A stretch of DNA of 64,000 nt from Paenibacillus sp. FSL R7-0337 (GTDB lineage Bacteria; Bacillota; Bacilli; Paenibacillales; Paenibacillaceae). Made by a program: the position numbers and the translations under genes. A model generated the notes under the pieces. The model did no database searches, was not told the origin of the DNA, and saw only the letters and a program-made list of their open reading frames with translations. Positions 1 through 8,531 of this stretch are shown in pieces (the stretch's first letter is position 1; every line of letters starts with the position of its first letter). The stretch is from NCBI RefSeq assembly GCF_037969875.1, contig NZ_CP150218.1, forward strand, positions 5,766,001 through 5,830,000, written 5' to 3'.

Positions 1-129
1 GATTCATATAAGCGGGTCCCTTTAGCGGGAAACGCTGAATCCCTGGAAGATACGATTTTCCTGTCTGATGTCGTAATTCCATATAGTCGATGTCGCATTT
101 ATCTACTAAAAATACTGCTTATTATATGA
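1..129 (+). other. Possible 3' end of an upstream ORF
   Basis: Frame 1 is open from the first base of the window to a TGA at 127-129 (42 codons). It could be the C-terminus of a gene that starts outside the window. I do not recognise the translated sequence, and an open stretch this short can easily occur by chance, so this is only a possibility. The following 46 bases to the next gene contain no hairpin terminator I can see. Confidence 0.2.
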
Positions 130-175
130 TACTTTATAGGTGATGTCAGAATAATGTATATGGAGGTGCAGGCGG

Positions 176-1180
176 GTGAGCATTAAGATTGGCAAGATCA
201 GCTTTTGGCATGTGCATGCCTGGGATTATACGAAGCAGGCTCAGGAGCATGAAGATACGGAGATTGCTGCGGTATGGGACGAGGATGCGGAGAGGGGCAG
301 GAAGGCGGCAGAGAGTTTGAATGTCCCATTTTATGATTCTTTGGAGGACATGCTTGCCAGGAAGGATATCGATGCCGTGATTGTCGACGCGCCAACCCAT
401 ATGCACCGGGAGGTTATGATTGCGGCGGCCAGAGCAGGCAAGCACATCTTCACCGAAAAGGTTGTAGCTGCAACGCTGAATGAGGTGAACGAAATCCTCT
501 CTGAGGTAGCGGAGCATGGAGTGAAGCTAACCGTGTCCTTGCCGCGGCTAAATGACGGTTATACGTTAACGGTTCAAGACATTTTAAGCCAGGGACTGCT
601 GGGGGAGATCACTTATGTCAGAGTCCGCTTATCTCATAACGGCGCAACGGCCAACTGGCTTCCCGAGCATTTTTATAGTCTCGAGCAATGCCAGGGCGGG
701 GCATTGATTGATCTGGGATGTCATCCCATGTACCTGACCAGACTGTTTCTGGGTCAAGAGGTGACCGGGGTAAGCGCGAGCTTCGGATATGTGACGGGCA
801 AGGAAGTGGAAGACAACGCGGTAGCGACGCTCTATACCGGTTCGGGAGCGATCGGTGTGGTGGAAGCCGGCTTCGTGAACAGCTACTCCCCTTTTACCAT
901 AGAAGTGCATGGAACGGAAGGAACTCTACTCTATGGAACGCCTGAAGCGAAGCTGCTTGTTAGAAGTAATCAAGCAGCAGATCAAGGGGCTGCCTGGAAC
1001 GATACGCCTGTGCTGGCCAACCGTGATAGCGCTTTTGAGCAATGGGTGGCCCACATCCAGGATGACACGCTTGCTTCTGACAATATTCAAGCGGCAACGG
1101 AGCTTACCCGGTTAATGGAGGCGGCCAATCTCTCGGCGAAGGCAGGACGGGTGGTCCGGTTAGCCGAACTGAAGTCTTGA
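176..1180 (+). CDS. Gfo/Idh/MocA family oxidoreductase (divergent nucleotide-binding motif)
   Basis: A 334-residue protein with the two-domain layout of NAD(P)-dependent sugar or inositol dehydrogenases. The family EK pair is present in TEKVV near residue 95, and the C-terminal domain has the GGALIDLGCH motif (around residue 180) used in substrate binding. The first Rossmann loop is unusual: instead of the usual GxGxxG it reads ISFWHVHAWDY (residues 8-18), so cofactor binding may differ from the second paralogue at 2159-3241. Start is GTG at 176, preceded by GGAGGTG. It lies 42 bases before an AraC-type regulator and probably belongs to one small carbohydrate-related operon. The substrate cannot be told from sequence. 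The family call is secure; the reaction is inferred. Confidence 0.85.
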   Translation: MSIKIGKISFWHVHAWDYTKQAQEHEDTEIAAVWDEDAERGRKAAESLNVPFYDSLEDMLARKDIDAVIVDAPTHMHREVMIAAARAGKHIFTEKVVAATLNEVNEILSEVAEHGVKLTVSLPRLNDGYTLTVQDILSQGLLGEITYVRVRLSHNGATANWLPEHFYSLEQCQGGALIDLGCHPMYLTRLFLGQEVTGVSASFGYVTGKEVEDNAVATLYTGSGAIGVVEAGFVNSYSPFTIEVHGTEGTLLYGTPEAKLLVRSNQAADQGAAWNDTPVLANRDSAFEQWVAHIQDDTLASDNIQAATELTRLMEAANLSAKAGRVVRLAELKS

Positions 1181-1222
1181 TTCAAAATCCGAGACAGAAC
1201 GTAACCTAAGCAGGAGGTTAAC

Positions 1223-2146
1223 ATGAGCCCTTTTCCCTTCGAGATTATGTTTGAGAAGATGGATCTGTTGGAAAGATTGGATATTTCTATCCTGTGGGGA
1301 CATTATGAAATTTCCGTTCTACGGTTTCATTTGACCTCTTTTCCGCCGGGGAGGGTCATTGATTTCCATAACCATGCTGAATTTGAATTTCATTTCATAC
1401 CGCGGGGCAAGGGAACCGTCATTCTTGGCGATCAGCAGTATCCTTTATCGGAGGGAATGCTCTATTTGACCGGACCGGGAGTGATGCATCGTCAGGAAGC
1501 AGATGCGGAAGAGTCGATGGAGGAGTTATGTCTGCATATCCATATTGCGGAGAAGCCCCGGAACGATGCAGACCCATGGGAGGTTGCCGAAGCGGAGGAA
1601 TGTGTGGAGAAGCTGAGGAGGCTGCCGCTTGTCCCTGCGCAGGATTATCACAGGGCGATGAAGTGTTTTCTGGAAGCCTATGAAGCCTGTGACGGCAAGC
1701 TTGCGGGATATTACACATCCATCAAGCATCTCGTGATCAGTATCTTGCTGAAGGTAACCAGAGCTTATGATACAGGCGGGATGGGAGCTGAGGCACCCGT
1801 AAGGGACATGTTAACCTACCGCTATCAATATGCTGTTCAGTACATGGAAGCGAATTATTCAGCCGCTGTGACGCTGGAGAATGTTGCAGAGAAGCTGAAT
1901 ATCAGCGCAAGACAGCTGCAGCGGATATTTAAGCAGATCGATCCGGATCAGACCTTCAGCCGGATTCTTGAAGAGATCCGGTTGAAGGCAGTGTGCAGCA
2001 AGCTTGAAGCCAGTAACCTGTCGATCGAACATATCGCGGAGTCCGAGGGGTTCACCACTGCGACCTATTTGCATTCGGTATTCCGCAAGCGGCTGGGCAT
2101 GACCCCGGCTGCATACCGCAAGGCCCGAAAAATACATGAACAGTGA
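1223..2146 (+). CDS. AraC family transcriptional regulator with N-terminal cupin
   Basis: A 307-residue cytoplasmic regulator. Residues about 25-100 form a cupin-like sensor with the sequence FHNHAEFEFHF and proline/glycine-rich turns typical of AraC effector pockets. Residues about 205-305 hold two helix-turn-helix motifs: the first around VAEKLNISARQLQRIF, the second in the segment ending with the AraC signature GMTPAAYRK. Start is ATG at 1223 behind AGGAGGTTAAC. It sits between two Gfo/Idh/MocA oxidoreductases in the same orientation, with 42 and 12 base gaps, so it most likely controls this local operon in response to a sugar or polyol. Ligand and operator are not visible. Confidence 0.9.
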   Translation: MSPFPFEIMFEKMDLLERLDISILWGHYEISVLRFHLTSFPPGRVIDFHNHAEFEFHFIPRGKGTVILGDQQYPLSEGMLYLTGPGVMHRQEADAEESMEELCLHIHIAEKPRNDADPWEVAEAEECVEKLRRLPLVPAQDYHRAMKCFLEAYEACDGKLAGYYTSIKHLVISILLKVTRAYDTGGMGAEAPVRDMLTYRYQYAVQYMEANYSAAVTLENVAEKLNISARQLQRIFKQIDPDQTFSRILEEIRLKAVCSKLEASNLSIEHIAESEGFTTATYLHSVFRKRLGMTPAAYRKARKIHEQ

Positions 2147-2158
2147 GGATGTGCGGCG

Positions 2159-3241
2159 ATGAGCAAAGTGTATCGTGTTGGAGTGATCGGCTGTGGAGGG
2201 ATTGCGAACGGGAAGCATTTGCCTGCCTTAAGCAGACAGGATAAGGTTCAAGTGGTAGCTTTTTGCGATATTATCAAGGAACGGGCTGAAGCGGCTGCTG
2301 AACAATATGGCGGTGCAGATGCTGCTGTCTATACGGACTATCAGGAATTATTGAAGGATGCTTCCATTGATATTGTTCATGTGCTTACTCCTAATGACGC
2401 GCATGCGGAAATATCCATTGCAGCCTTGGAAGCGGGCAAGCACGTGATGTGTGAGAAGCCCATGGCCAAAACAGCGGCGGACGCCAAACGTATGGCTGAA
2501 GCAGCGAAACGTACTGGGATGAAGCTGACCATAGGGTATGACAACCGGTTCCGGCAAGACAGCCTGTATCTGAAAAAAGTCTGTGAAGCAGGCGAGCTCG
2601 GCCATATCTATTATGCGAAAGCACATGCGATCCGGCGGAGAGCGGTCCCTACCTGGGGGGTATTCCTGGATGAGGAGAAGCAGGGGGGCGGCCCGCTCAT
2701 TGATATTGGAACCCATGCGCTGGATCTGACGCTCTGGATGATGGACAACTACAAACCGAAGGTTGTGCTGGGGACCAAATACCACGAGCTCTCCCAAAAA
2801 GAAGATGCGGCCAACGCCTGGGGACCCTGGGACCCGAAGAAATTCACCGTGGAAGACTCTGCGTTCGGGATGATTGTAATGGAGAATGGAGCAACGATTA
2901 CGCTGGAGGCGAGCTGGGCGCTGAATTCGCTGGATGTGGATGAAGCCAAGTGCAGCTTAAGCGGAACCGAAGCGGGTGCGGACATGAAGAACGGTCTCCG
3001 GATTAACGGGGAGAAGCATAGCAAGCTCTACACGAATGAAATTGAGCTTGGTGCCGGAGGAGTGGCCTTCTATGAAGGCAAAGAAGAGAAAGCTACGGAT
3101 ATCGAATTAAGAAAGTGGATCGAAGCGATCGAACAGGACAAAGATCCGGTCGTCACTCCTGAACAGGCTTATGTAGTCTCACGGATTCTGGAGGCCATCT
3201 ATGAATCGGCACAGACGGGGAAAGCCGTATATTTGGACTAG
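2159..3241 (+). CDS. Gfo/Idh/MocA family oxidoreductase
   Basis: A 360-residue NAD(P)-dependent dehydrogenase. The N-terminal Rossmann motif is canonical (VGVIGCGGIANGKH), followed by the family CEKPMA motif near residue 100 that places the catalytic lysine, and GGPLIDIGTHALDL around residue 180 in the C-terminal alpha/beta domain. These features match sugar, myo-inositol or scyllo-inositol dehydrogenase relatives. Start is ATG at 2159, 12 bases after the AraC gene, with GAGGATG upstream. It is the last gene of a three-gene run and is followed by a clear terminator. With its divergent paralogue at 176-1180 it may oxidise and re-reduce related positions of one carbohydrate, but that is inference. 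Confidence 0.9.
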   Translation: MSKVYRVGVIGCGGIANGKHLPALSRQDKVQVVAFCDIIKERAEAAAEQYGGADAAVYTDYQELLKDASIDIVHVLTPNDAHAEISIAALEAGKHVMCEKPMAKTAADAKRMAEAAKRTGMKLTIGYDNRFRQDSLYLKKVCEAGELGHIYYAKAHAIRRRAVPTWGVFLDEEKQGGGPLIDIGTHALDLTLWMMDNYKPKVVLGTKYHELSQKEDAANAWGPWDPKKFTVEDSAFGMIVMENGATITLEASWALNSLDVDEAKCSLSGTEAGADMKNGLRINGEKHSKLYTNEIELGAGGVAFYEGKEEKATDIELRKWIEAIEQDKDPVVTPEQAYVVSRILEAIYESAQTGKAVYLD

Positions 3242-3295
3242 GCGGTCATTGCCCGAGTCAAATCTCAGATTTCGTAAAAGCTTCAAATGTTAAAA

Positions 3296-3338
3296 AAGCA
3301 GCGATTCTCTTATGGGAGAATTGCTGCTTTCTGTTTTT
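3296..3338 (+). terminator. Rho-independent terminator after the oxidoreductase operon
   Basis: AAGCAGCGATTCTC (from 3296) pairs with GGAGAATTGCTGCTT (ending 3329) with a single G-T pair, followed by TCTGTTTTT. It closes the operon ending at 3241. Confidence 0.85.
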
Positions 3339-3450
3339 GGTCCATTGATGTTTGGACGGTTTCTTTTTTGTGTTAAAAAATCTGTTTTCGCATCCCGCTT
3401 AAACAGCGGAGCGGACGGAACGACCCGCGGAAAAGCGGCAGCGGTCGCCT

Positions 3451-3499
3451 TTGTGTCCGGATTTTCACCGCTAAGGGAATGAAAAAAATCTGGACACAA
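3451..3499. repeat. Imperfect inverted repeat in a 300-base intergenic spacer
   Basis: TTGTGTCCGGATTTTCA (3451-3467) is mirrored by TGAAAAAAATCTGGACACAA (3480-3499), giving a hairpin of about 16 paired bases with a small bulge. It is surrounded by GC-rich sequence (3395-3440) and a further GACACAAACG at about 3541. The spacer 3339-3568 has no convincing gene. It looks like a mobile intergenic repeat of the REP/MITE kind; whether it is multicopy cannot be judged from one window. Confidence 0.5.
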
Positions 3500-3568
3500 C
3501 AGCGATTGTAACAACGTTCCGTTTGCGGAGCGTCCTCATCGACACAAACGTCCATCTAACTCCAAAAC

Positions 3569-3610
3569 AAGGGGTATCCCAGCCATTTCATGGCTTATGG
3601 ACACCCTCTT
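3569..3610 (-). terminator. Terminator of the CPBP protease gene
   Basis: Read on the minus strand, AGGGTGTCC and AGCCAT pair with ATGGCT and GGGATACCCCT, followed by TGTTTT. The stem lies 32 bases after the stop of the minus-strand gene 3642-4466. Confidence 0.65.
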
Positions 3611-3641
3611 ATTGTTTATCTATTTTTTGCCGAATTGCCAT

Positions 3642-4466
3642 TTACAATCTGACATCTAGCGTAGATCTTCTGTAGAAGAACCACGCTGCAATCACGAGCG
3701 TAGCAGCCACCAGTATCCCGGACTCGCCTGTCCAGAGATAGGCATTCTTCCCGCTGGTGTACCGGTCGAAAGCGTCCTGAATGATAGCATTCCATGAGGC
3801 GTGGAGCAGAACCGCCGGCCATATGCTCCCCGTGCTTAAGCGCAATAGACTAATAATGATGTTGAATGAGCTGATGGTTACCATGAACAATACGATCGAT
3901 AAGGCCAGGGAAGGGCCGGAATAGTAGCTGCCGATTAGAATCGCCGGGATATGCCACATGCCCCAGATCAGTCCGCTCATGAGAATAGGCTTCGGGACAC
4001 GGGCCTCAGTAAGCCGGGTCAGCATGTATCCTCTCCAGCCTAGCTCTTCTCCAGCACTGCTGATAATTCCCATCGCGGTCCCAACAGACATTTGAATCAG
4101 GATCGCCCCGACTAGTGCACCGACAACATTGCCATTGTGGCCGGTATACTCCGTCAGTCCTGTGATCCAGGCAGTCCCGTAGGCCAACAGACCAACCGCC
4201 ACCGGCAATAACAAGATGAATGGAATCGCCCTGAGCGTGCGCCGTCCCCCGGACCTCAGGGAGATATCCGCGAAGCCCTCACGCCGCAGGATACGGGTGA
4301 GTATGGAGGAGATCCCGGGCGCCCACATCAGCAGCAAGCCGTACACAGGCGTTACAGTAAGGGCCAATATGTAGCTTATAGCCGTAAGGGGTATAAGAAT
4401 CAGGAAGAATACTAGCAACCCTCTCCTGGCAGATTGGACGGTCTCCTCTTTTTCGATGGTGCTCAT
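3642..4466 (-). CDS. CPBP family intramembrane glutamic endopeptidase
   Basis: A polytopic membrane protein of 274 residues with about seven to eight hydrophobic segments. The family motifs are visible in order: EELGWRGYML near residue 140 (EExxxR motif), GLIWGMWHIPA about 35 residues later (conserved His), and HASWNAI near the C-terminus. CPBP proteins process prenylated proteins in eukaryotes; bacterial members often handle bacteriocin immunity or peptide maturation. An upstream extension to 4577 is open, but ATG at 4466 has GGAGTG ten bases upstream and starts a typical charged N-terminus (MSTIEKEE), so I chose it. It is monocistronic and points opposite to its neighbours. The substrate is unknown. 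Confidence 0.88.
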   Translation of the reverse strand: MSTIEKEETVQSARRGLLVFFLILIPLTAISYILALTVTPVYGLLLMWAPGISSILTRILRREGFADISLRSGGRRTLRAIPFILLLPVAVGLLAYGTAWITGLTEYTGHNGNVVGALVGAILIQMSVGTAMGIISSAGEELGWRGYMLTRLTEARVPKPILMSGLIWGMWHIPAILIGSYYSGPSLALSIVLFMVTISSFNIIISLLRLSTGSIWPAVLLHASWNAIIQDAFDRYTSGKNAYLWTGESGILVAATLVIAAWFFYRRSTLDVRL

Positions 4467-4724
4467 TTCAATTTCACTCCTTTGAATGTGTGTAATGCTT
4501 GGTAGAGTATAGCAACGAACGGGGAAGTGAGGAACAACCTGGAGCCCAGCAGGCCATTGGGACCTTGGCCCAGTCATCTATGAGACTGTAGATGTAGGGA
4601 GACTTTTATACGCATAATCTGGACCTCTGCTACCGCACACTGCTGGTTCAATCCGTTACCCCTTTAATTAAAAATATAAGAATTTATAGGTTTCACATGA
4701 TAACTTATCCTTCTATTTCTCGCT

Positions 4725-4764
4725 GAAACGGTACCGTCCTTTACAGGGACGGCAAATCCGTTTC
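4725..4764. repeat. Compound hairpin upstream of the liv operon
   Basis: GAAACGG (4725-4731) pairs with CCGTTTC (4758-4764), and inside it CCGTCC (4734-4739) pairs with GGACGG (4747-4752) around a seven-base loop. This is a compact two-stem structure in the 640-base non-coding spacer 4467-5112. It lies about 280 bases before the likely transcription start and has no poly-T tail, so it is probably an intergenic repeat or small structured RNA rather than a terminator. Apart from this and the promoter at about 5003, I see only AT-rich sequence in this spacer. Confidence 0.45.
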
Positions 4765-5002
4765 CACTTGTTGAAGGAATGATGCTGTAAAGAGACAAAT
4801 GTTATATTAATTGCGCAGAAAAAAAGTATTGTATAAGAAAAGGAAACAACTTCTAAAACGTTCCTGCTTAAAAATCCTCTGTTTTTCTCCTGTTTTCTAC
4901 GCATTTTTCGTAAACCTACAAAAACCTACCGAATCCTACATATATCATGTTATGTAATATAACACCAACTATTGAATTTTGTATTAATTCCCACAATTAT
5001 TA

Positions 5003-5031
5003 GTGACGATTCCCTGGCCTTGTGTTAATAT
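5003..5031 (+). promoter_or_regulatory. Probable sigma-A promoter of the liv operon (extended -10)
   Basis: GTGACG at 5003-5008 is followed after 17 bases by TAATAT at 5026-5031, preceded directly by TGT, an extended -10 element. It lies about 80 bases before the livH start codon. An imperfect CodY-like palindrome (AATTTTGTATTAATT, 4975-4989) sits just upstream. Confidence 0.5.
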
Positions 5032-5112
5032 AAATGACATCATAATCCAAGAATAGAGAAGCAGCACAGAGAAAGGGGTATACAAGATGAATATGGGGAG
5101 AAGGGGATGGCG

Positions 5113-6018
5113 ATGGAGTATTTCATTCAGCAACTAATAAACGGGATTTCCGTAGGCAGTATTTACGCTCTGATCGCCCTTGGTTACACAATGGTGTACG
5201 GTATCATCAAGCTGATTAATTTTGCGCATGGCGATGTATTCATGGTTGGGTCGTTCATCGGTCTGTACAGTGCCAAATACCTGGCGAATGCCGGATTGCC
5301 GCCGATCGTTGTACTGCTCTTGTCGCTGATCATCTCGATGACCATTAGTGCATTGCTCGGTATCAGCATTGAACGTCTGGCGTATAAGCCGCTTCGTAAG
5401 TCCACTCGAATTGCAGCGCTGATTACAGCGATCGGCGTATCCTTCCTGCTCGAATATACCGGAGTCTTGATCCTCGGGCCGCAGGCCAAGGGCTTCCCGG
5501 ATATTATGGATAAGAAGCAGTATCATCTCTTCGGGTCCTCCATCCAGGTCGAATCCAACCAGATCATGATTCTGCTAACAACGATTATTCTTATGCTTGT
5601 ACTGCAATATATCGTTCGTTACACCAAGACGGGAAAAGCTATGCGGGCCGTATCCTTCGATGTGGAAGCGGCGCGGCTGATGGGCATCAACGTAGACCGC
5701 ACTATTTCAGCCACCTTCGCGATCGGTTCAGCGCTTGCCGCTGCCGCAGGCGTGATTTTCGGAATGACGTACAATTCGGTTGATCCGCTCATGGGCGTAA
5801 TGCCCGGGCTTAAGGCTTTTGTCGCGGCAGTACTTGGAGGGATTGGCAGTATACCGGGTGCGCTTGTCGGCGGATTGCTGCTGGGAACGGTGGAGACAGA
5901 GATTTCTTCGCTCGGGTTCTCCTCCTGGCGTGACGGCGTAGCCTTTGCGGTACTGATTCTAATCCTTATCTTCAGACCATCCGGACTGTTCGGCAAGAAT
6001 GTCCGGGAGAAAGTGTAG
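5113..6018 (+). CDS. livH: Branched-chain amino acid ABC transporter permease LivH
   Basis: An integral membrane permease of about 301 residues with eight or so hydrophobic segments and the family motifs YTMVYGIIKLINFAHGD near the N-terminus and LGGIGSIPGALVGG near residue 250. It forms the membrane channel with LivM. Two ATGs are possible: 5107 and 5113. AAGGGG abuts the first directly but lies six bases before the second, so 5113 is preferred. It is the first gene of a five-gene set livH-livM-livG-livF-binding protein with short spacers. Amide or urea transporters of the same family cannot be excluded, but alanine dehydrogenase immediately downstream fits amino acid uptake. Confidence 0.93.
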   Translation: MEYFIQQLINGISVGSIYALIALGYTMVYGIIKLINFAHGDVFMVGSFIGLYSAKYLANAGLPPIVVLLLSLIISMTISALLGISIERLAYKPLRKSTRIAALITAIGVSFLLEYTGVLILGPQAKGFPDIMDKKQYHLFGSSIQVESNQIMILLTTIILMLVLQYIVRYTKTGKAMRAVSFDVEAARLMGINVDRTISATFAIGSALAAAAGVIFGMTYNSVDPLMGVMPGLKAFVAAVLGGIGSIPGALVGGLLLGTVETEISSLGFSSWRDGVAFAVLILILIFRPSGLFGKNVREKV

Positions 6019-6030
6019 GGGGAAGCTGCC

Positions 6031-6999
6031 GTGAAAAAGATAAATAATAAGTTCTGGCTGGGCATACTGACCGCCTTTGCGTTCTATGGAATCGTAAAAG
6101 TTCTTCTAACAACGGAAATTCTTAGTGATGTGAATCAGTCTATGCTGCTGCTCATCGGGGTTAACATCATGCTGGCCGTGTCGCTGAACCTGATTACCGG
6201 GATTACCGGGCAGTTCTCCATTGGTCATGCCGGGTTCATGTCAGTGGGTGCGTATACCTCGGCGATCCTGACTCTTGACTACAATGTGCCGTTCATTCCT
6301 GCGATTCTTGCGGGTGGGCTGCTGGCAGCGGTATTCGGTGTATTGATCGGGATGCCTACGCTCCGGCTTAACGGGGACTATCTTGCTATTGCCACGCTGG
6401 GGTTCGGTGAGATCATCCGCATCATTATGCTGAATACGGAATTTGTCGGCGGAGCTTCAGGGCTAAGCGGTATTCCGGCCAAAACCACCTGGACCATGCT
6501 CTTCTTCTTCACTCTGATTTCAGTTGTACTGATTAATAACTTCATTAGATCTACTCACGGCCGGGCCTGTATTGCGATCCGCGAGAATGAGATTGCCGCT
6601 GAGGCGATGGGGATTAATACGACACGCTACAAAATCATTGCCTTCACTATCGGTGCGCTGTTTGCCGGAATGGCGGGCGGCCTGTCAGCCCATACGTTCT
6701 ATGTTATTACGCCAGGCAGCTTCAACTTCCTGAAGTCTTTTGAAATCATCGTCATGGTTGTTCTCGGGGGGCTGGGCAGTACCGCGGGCTCTATCGTGGG
6801 TGCGGTGTTCGTTACCCTGCTGTATACCTACTTACGTGAATTCCCGGAATGGCGCATGATTATCTACTCCATTGTGCTCATTCTGATGATGATCTTCCGT
6901 CCAAGCGGCCTGCTTGGCGTAAGCAAATTCTCATTTGGCAAGTTCGGCAAAAAGGAGGCGAAGGCAAATGACGCAATCAAGAGCAGCGGTACTCCTTGA
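6031..6999 (+). CDS. livM: Branched-chain amino acid ABC transporter permease LivM
   Basis: A 322-residue membrane permease, the partner of LivH. The family motif GQFSIGHAGFMSVGAY lies around residues 60-75 and VLGGLGSTAGSIVGAV near residue 250. Hydrophobic segments fill most of the sequence, and the C-terminal tail is lysine-rich and cytoplasmic. Start is GTG at 6031, 12 bases after the livH stop, with GGGGGAAG upstream. Its 3' end overlaps the likely livG start at 6968 by 32 bases, so translation of the two is probably coupled. Confidence 0.93.
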   Translation: MKKINNKFWLGILTAFAFYGIVKVLLTTEILSDVNQSMLLLIGVNIMLAVSLNLITGITGQFSIGHAGFMSVGAYTSAILTLDYNVPFIPAILAGGLLAAVFGVLIGMPTLRLNGDYLAIATLGFGEIIRIIMLNTEFVGGASGLSGIPAKTTWTMLFFFTLISVVLINNFIRSTHGRACIAIRENEIAAEAMGINTTRYKIIAFTIGALFAGMAGGLSAHTFYVITPGSFNFLKSFEIIVMVVLGGLGSTAGSIVGAVFVTLLYTYLREFPEWRMIIYSIVLILMMIFRPSGLLGVSKFSFGKFGKKEAKANDAIKSSGTP

Positions 7000-7750
7000 T
7001 GTGAAAGCGGCCAGCCGGGCCTTCGGCGGACTGAAGGCGGTCAGCGAGGTATCTCTTCATATTGATAAAGGCGAGCTGATCGGCCTGATCGGGCCCAACG
7101 GTGCAGGTAAAACCACACTATTCAACCTGTTGACCGGAGTGTACCCGCCATCGTCGGGCAGGATTCTTTTGAATAATGAGTCTATCGGCGGGATGAAGCC
7201 CTACAAGATCAATCATAAAGGCGCTGCGCGTACGTTCCAGAACATCCGCCTGTTTACGGCTATGACGGTGCTGGAGAACGTCAAGATTGCCTTCCATCAG
7301 CATGCGAAGCACTCGTTGTTCTCTTCGATGCTACGTCTGCCGAAGCATTTCCAGGGCGAAGAGGAGATTACCCGGAAGGCGATGGATATTCTCTCCATCT
7401 TCAATCTGGCTGATCAGAGTGAAGAGGTAGCGAGCAACCTGAGCTATGGGAATCAGCGGCGTCTGGAGATTGCCCGGGCGCTTGCGGCCGGACCCAAGCT
7501 GCTCTTGCTCGATGAGCCGGCTGCCGGGATGAACCCGAATGAGACGCGTGACCTGATGAATCTGATCGCCTGGATCCGGGAGGAGTTCGACCTGACGATT
7601 CTGCTGATTGAGCATGATATGTCACTGGTAATGGGAGTCTGCAGCCGCATCTACGTGCTGGACCGCGGAATCCTGATCGCTGACGGCACGCCGGCGGAGA
7701 TCCGCAACAATCCGAAGGTCATCGAAGCGTATTTGGGACAGGAGGCGTAG
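6968..7750 (+). CDS. livG: Branched-chain amino acid ABC transporter ATP-binding protein LivG
   Basis: A 260-residue ATPase. Walker A is GPNGAGKTT, the signature is LSYGNQRRLEIARAL (LSYG in place of LSGG, as is usual in LivG), and Walker B is LLLLDEPAAGMNP; the switch histidine is in LLIEHDMSLVM. The frame is open back to 6935, but ATG at 6968 has AAGGAGG 10 bases upstream, whereas 6935 gives a basic leader that merely reads livM in another frame. It pairs with LivF to power the LivHM channel from the cytoplasmic face. Confidence 0.93.
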   Translation: MTQSRAAVLLDVKAASRAFGGLKAVSEVSLHIDKGELIGLIGPNGAGKTTLFNLLTGVYPPSSGRILLNNESIGGMKPYKINHKGAARTFQNIRLFTAMTVLENVKIAFHQHAKHSLFSSMLRLPKHFQGEEEITRKAMDILSIFNLADQSEEVASNLSYGNQRRLEIARALAAGPKLLLLDEPAAGMNPNETRDLMNLIAWIREEFDLTILLIEHDMSLVMGVCSRIYVLDRGILIADGTPAEIRNNPKVIEAYLGQEA

Positions 7751-7754
7751 CGTC

Positions 7755-8456
7755 ATGCTTACAGTACAAGGGATTAATGTATATTACGGAGCGATTCATG
7801 CCTTGAAGGACCTCAGCATCACCGTGAAGCAGGGGGAGATTGTGACGCTGATCGGTGCCAACGGTGCCGGCAAGTCAACGCTCCTCAAGACGCTCTCGGG
7901 GCTGCTGAAGCCCAAGACAGGAAGTATTGAATTCCTGGGTAAATCGATAACGAATCAAAGTGTACAGGCGATTGTCAAAGAAGGGCTGATCCATTGTCCC
8001 GAAGGACGGCGCGTATTCGCTAATATGTCGGTCGAGGAGAATCTCGAATTGGGCGCTTACCTGCAGGATGGAAGCAGTCTGGCTGCGGACTTCGCGAAGG
8101 TATACAACACCTTCCCGCGATTGCTTGAGCGCAAGAAGCAGCAGGCGGGAACCTTATCCGGCGGGGAGCAGCAGATGCTGGCGATGGGCCGGGCAATTAT
8201 GGGCCACCCGAAGCTGCTGCTGCTGGATGAACCGTCGATGGGGCTGGCGCCGCTGCTGGTCCAGGATATTTTCAAAATTATAAAAGAAGTCAATGATGCC
8301 GGAACCACTGTATTGCTGGTCGAGCAGAATGCGCACCAGGCACTTAAAATCGCTGACCGCGCTTATGTCCTGGAGACAGGCCGGGTAGTGCTTGAAGGGG
8401 ATGCCAAGGAATTGGCCGACTCCGATGAGATCAAAATGGCTTATCTCGGGCACTAA
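7755..8456 (+). CDS. livF: Branched-chain amino acid ABC transporter ATP-binding protein LivF
   Basis: A 233-residue ATPase with Walker A GANGAGKST, signature LSGGEQQMLAMGRAL-like sequence (LSGGEQQMLAMGRAI) and Walker B LLLLDEPSMGLAP; the family sequence CPEGRRVFANMSVEENL lies between them. The length and these motifs are standard for LivF. It starts four bases after livG and forms the second nucleotide-binding subunit of the transporter. Confidence 0.94.
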   Translation: MLTVQGINVYYGAIHALKDLSITVKQGEIVTLIGANGAGKSTLLKTLSGLLKPKTGSIEFLGKSITNQSVQAIVKEGLIHCPEGRRVFANMSVEENLELGAYLQDGSSLAADFAKVYNTFPRLLERKKQQAGTLSGGEQQMLAMGRAIMGHPKLLLLDEPSMGLAPLLVQDIFKIIKEVNDAGTTVLLVEQNAHQALKIADRAYVLETGRVVLEGDAKELADSDEIKMAYLGH

Positions 8457-8531
8457 GCAGGGTATCCATCGTACAGCAGCATCACAGAAACAACATATAT
8501 AAACTAAATAATCAGGAGGCTGGGAGAAACT

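Noticed and set aside
4713..4904. Open minus-strand frame of 63 codons
   Set aside because: It covers the compound hairpin at 4725-4764, has no recognisable domain and no good ribosome binding site; the reading frame is probably fortuitous.
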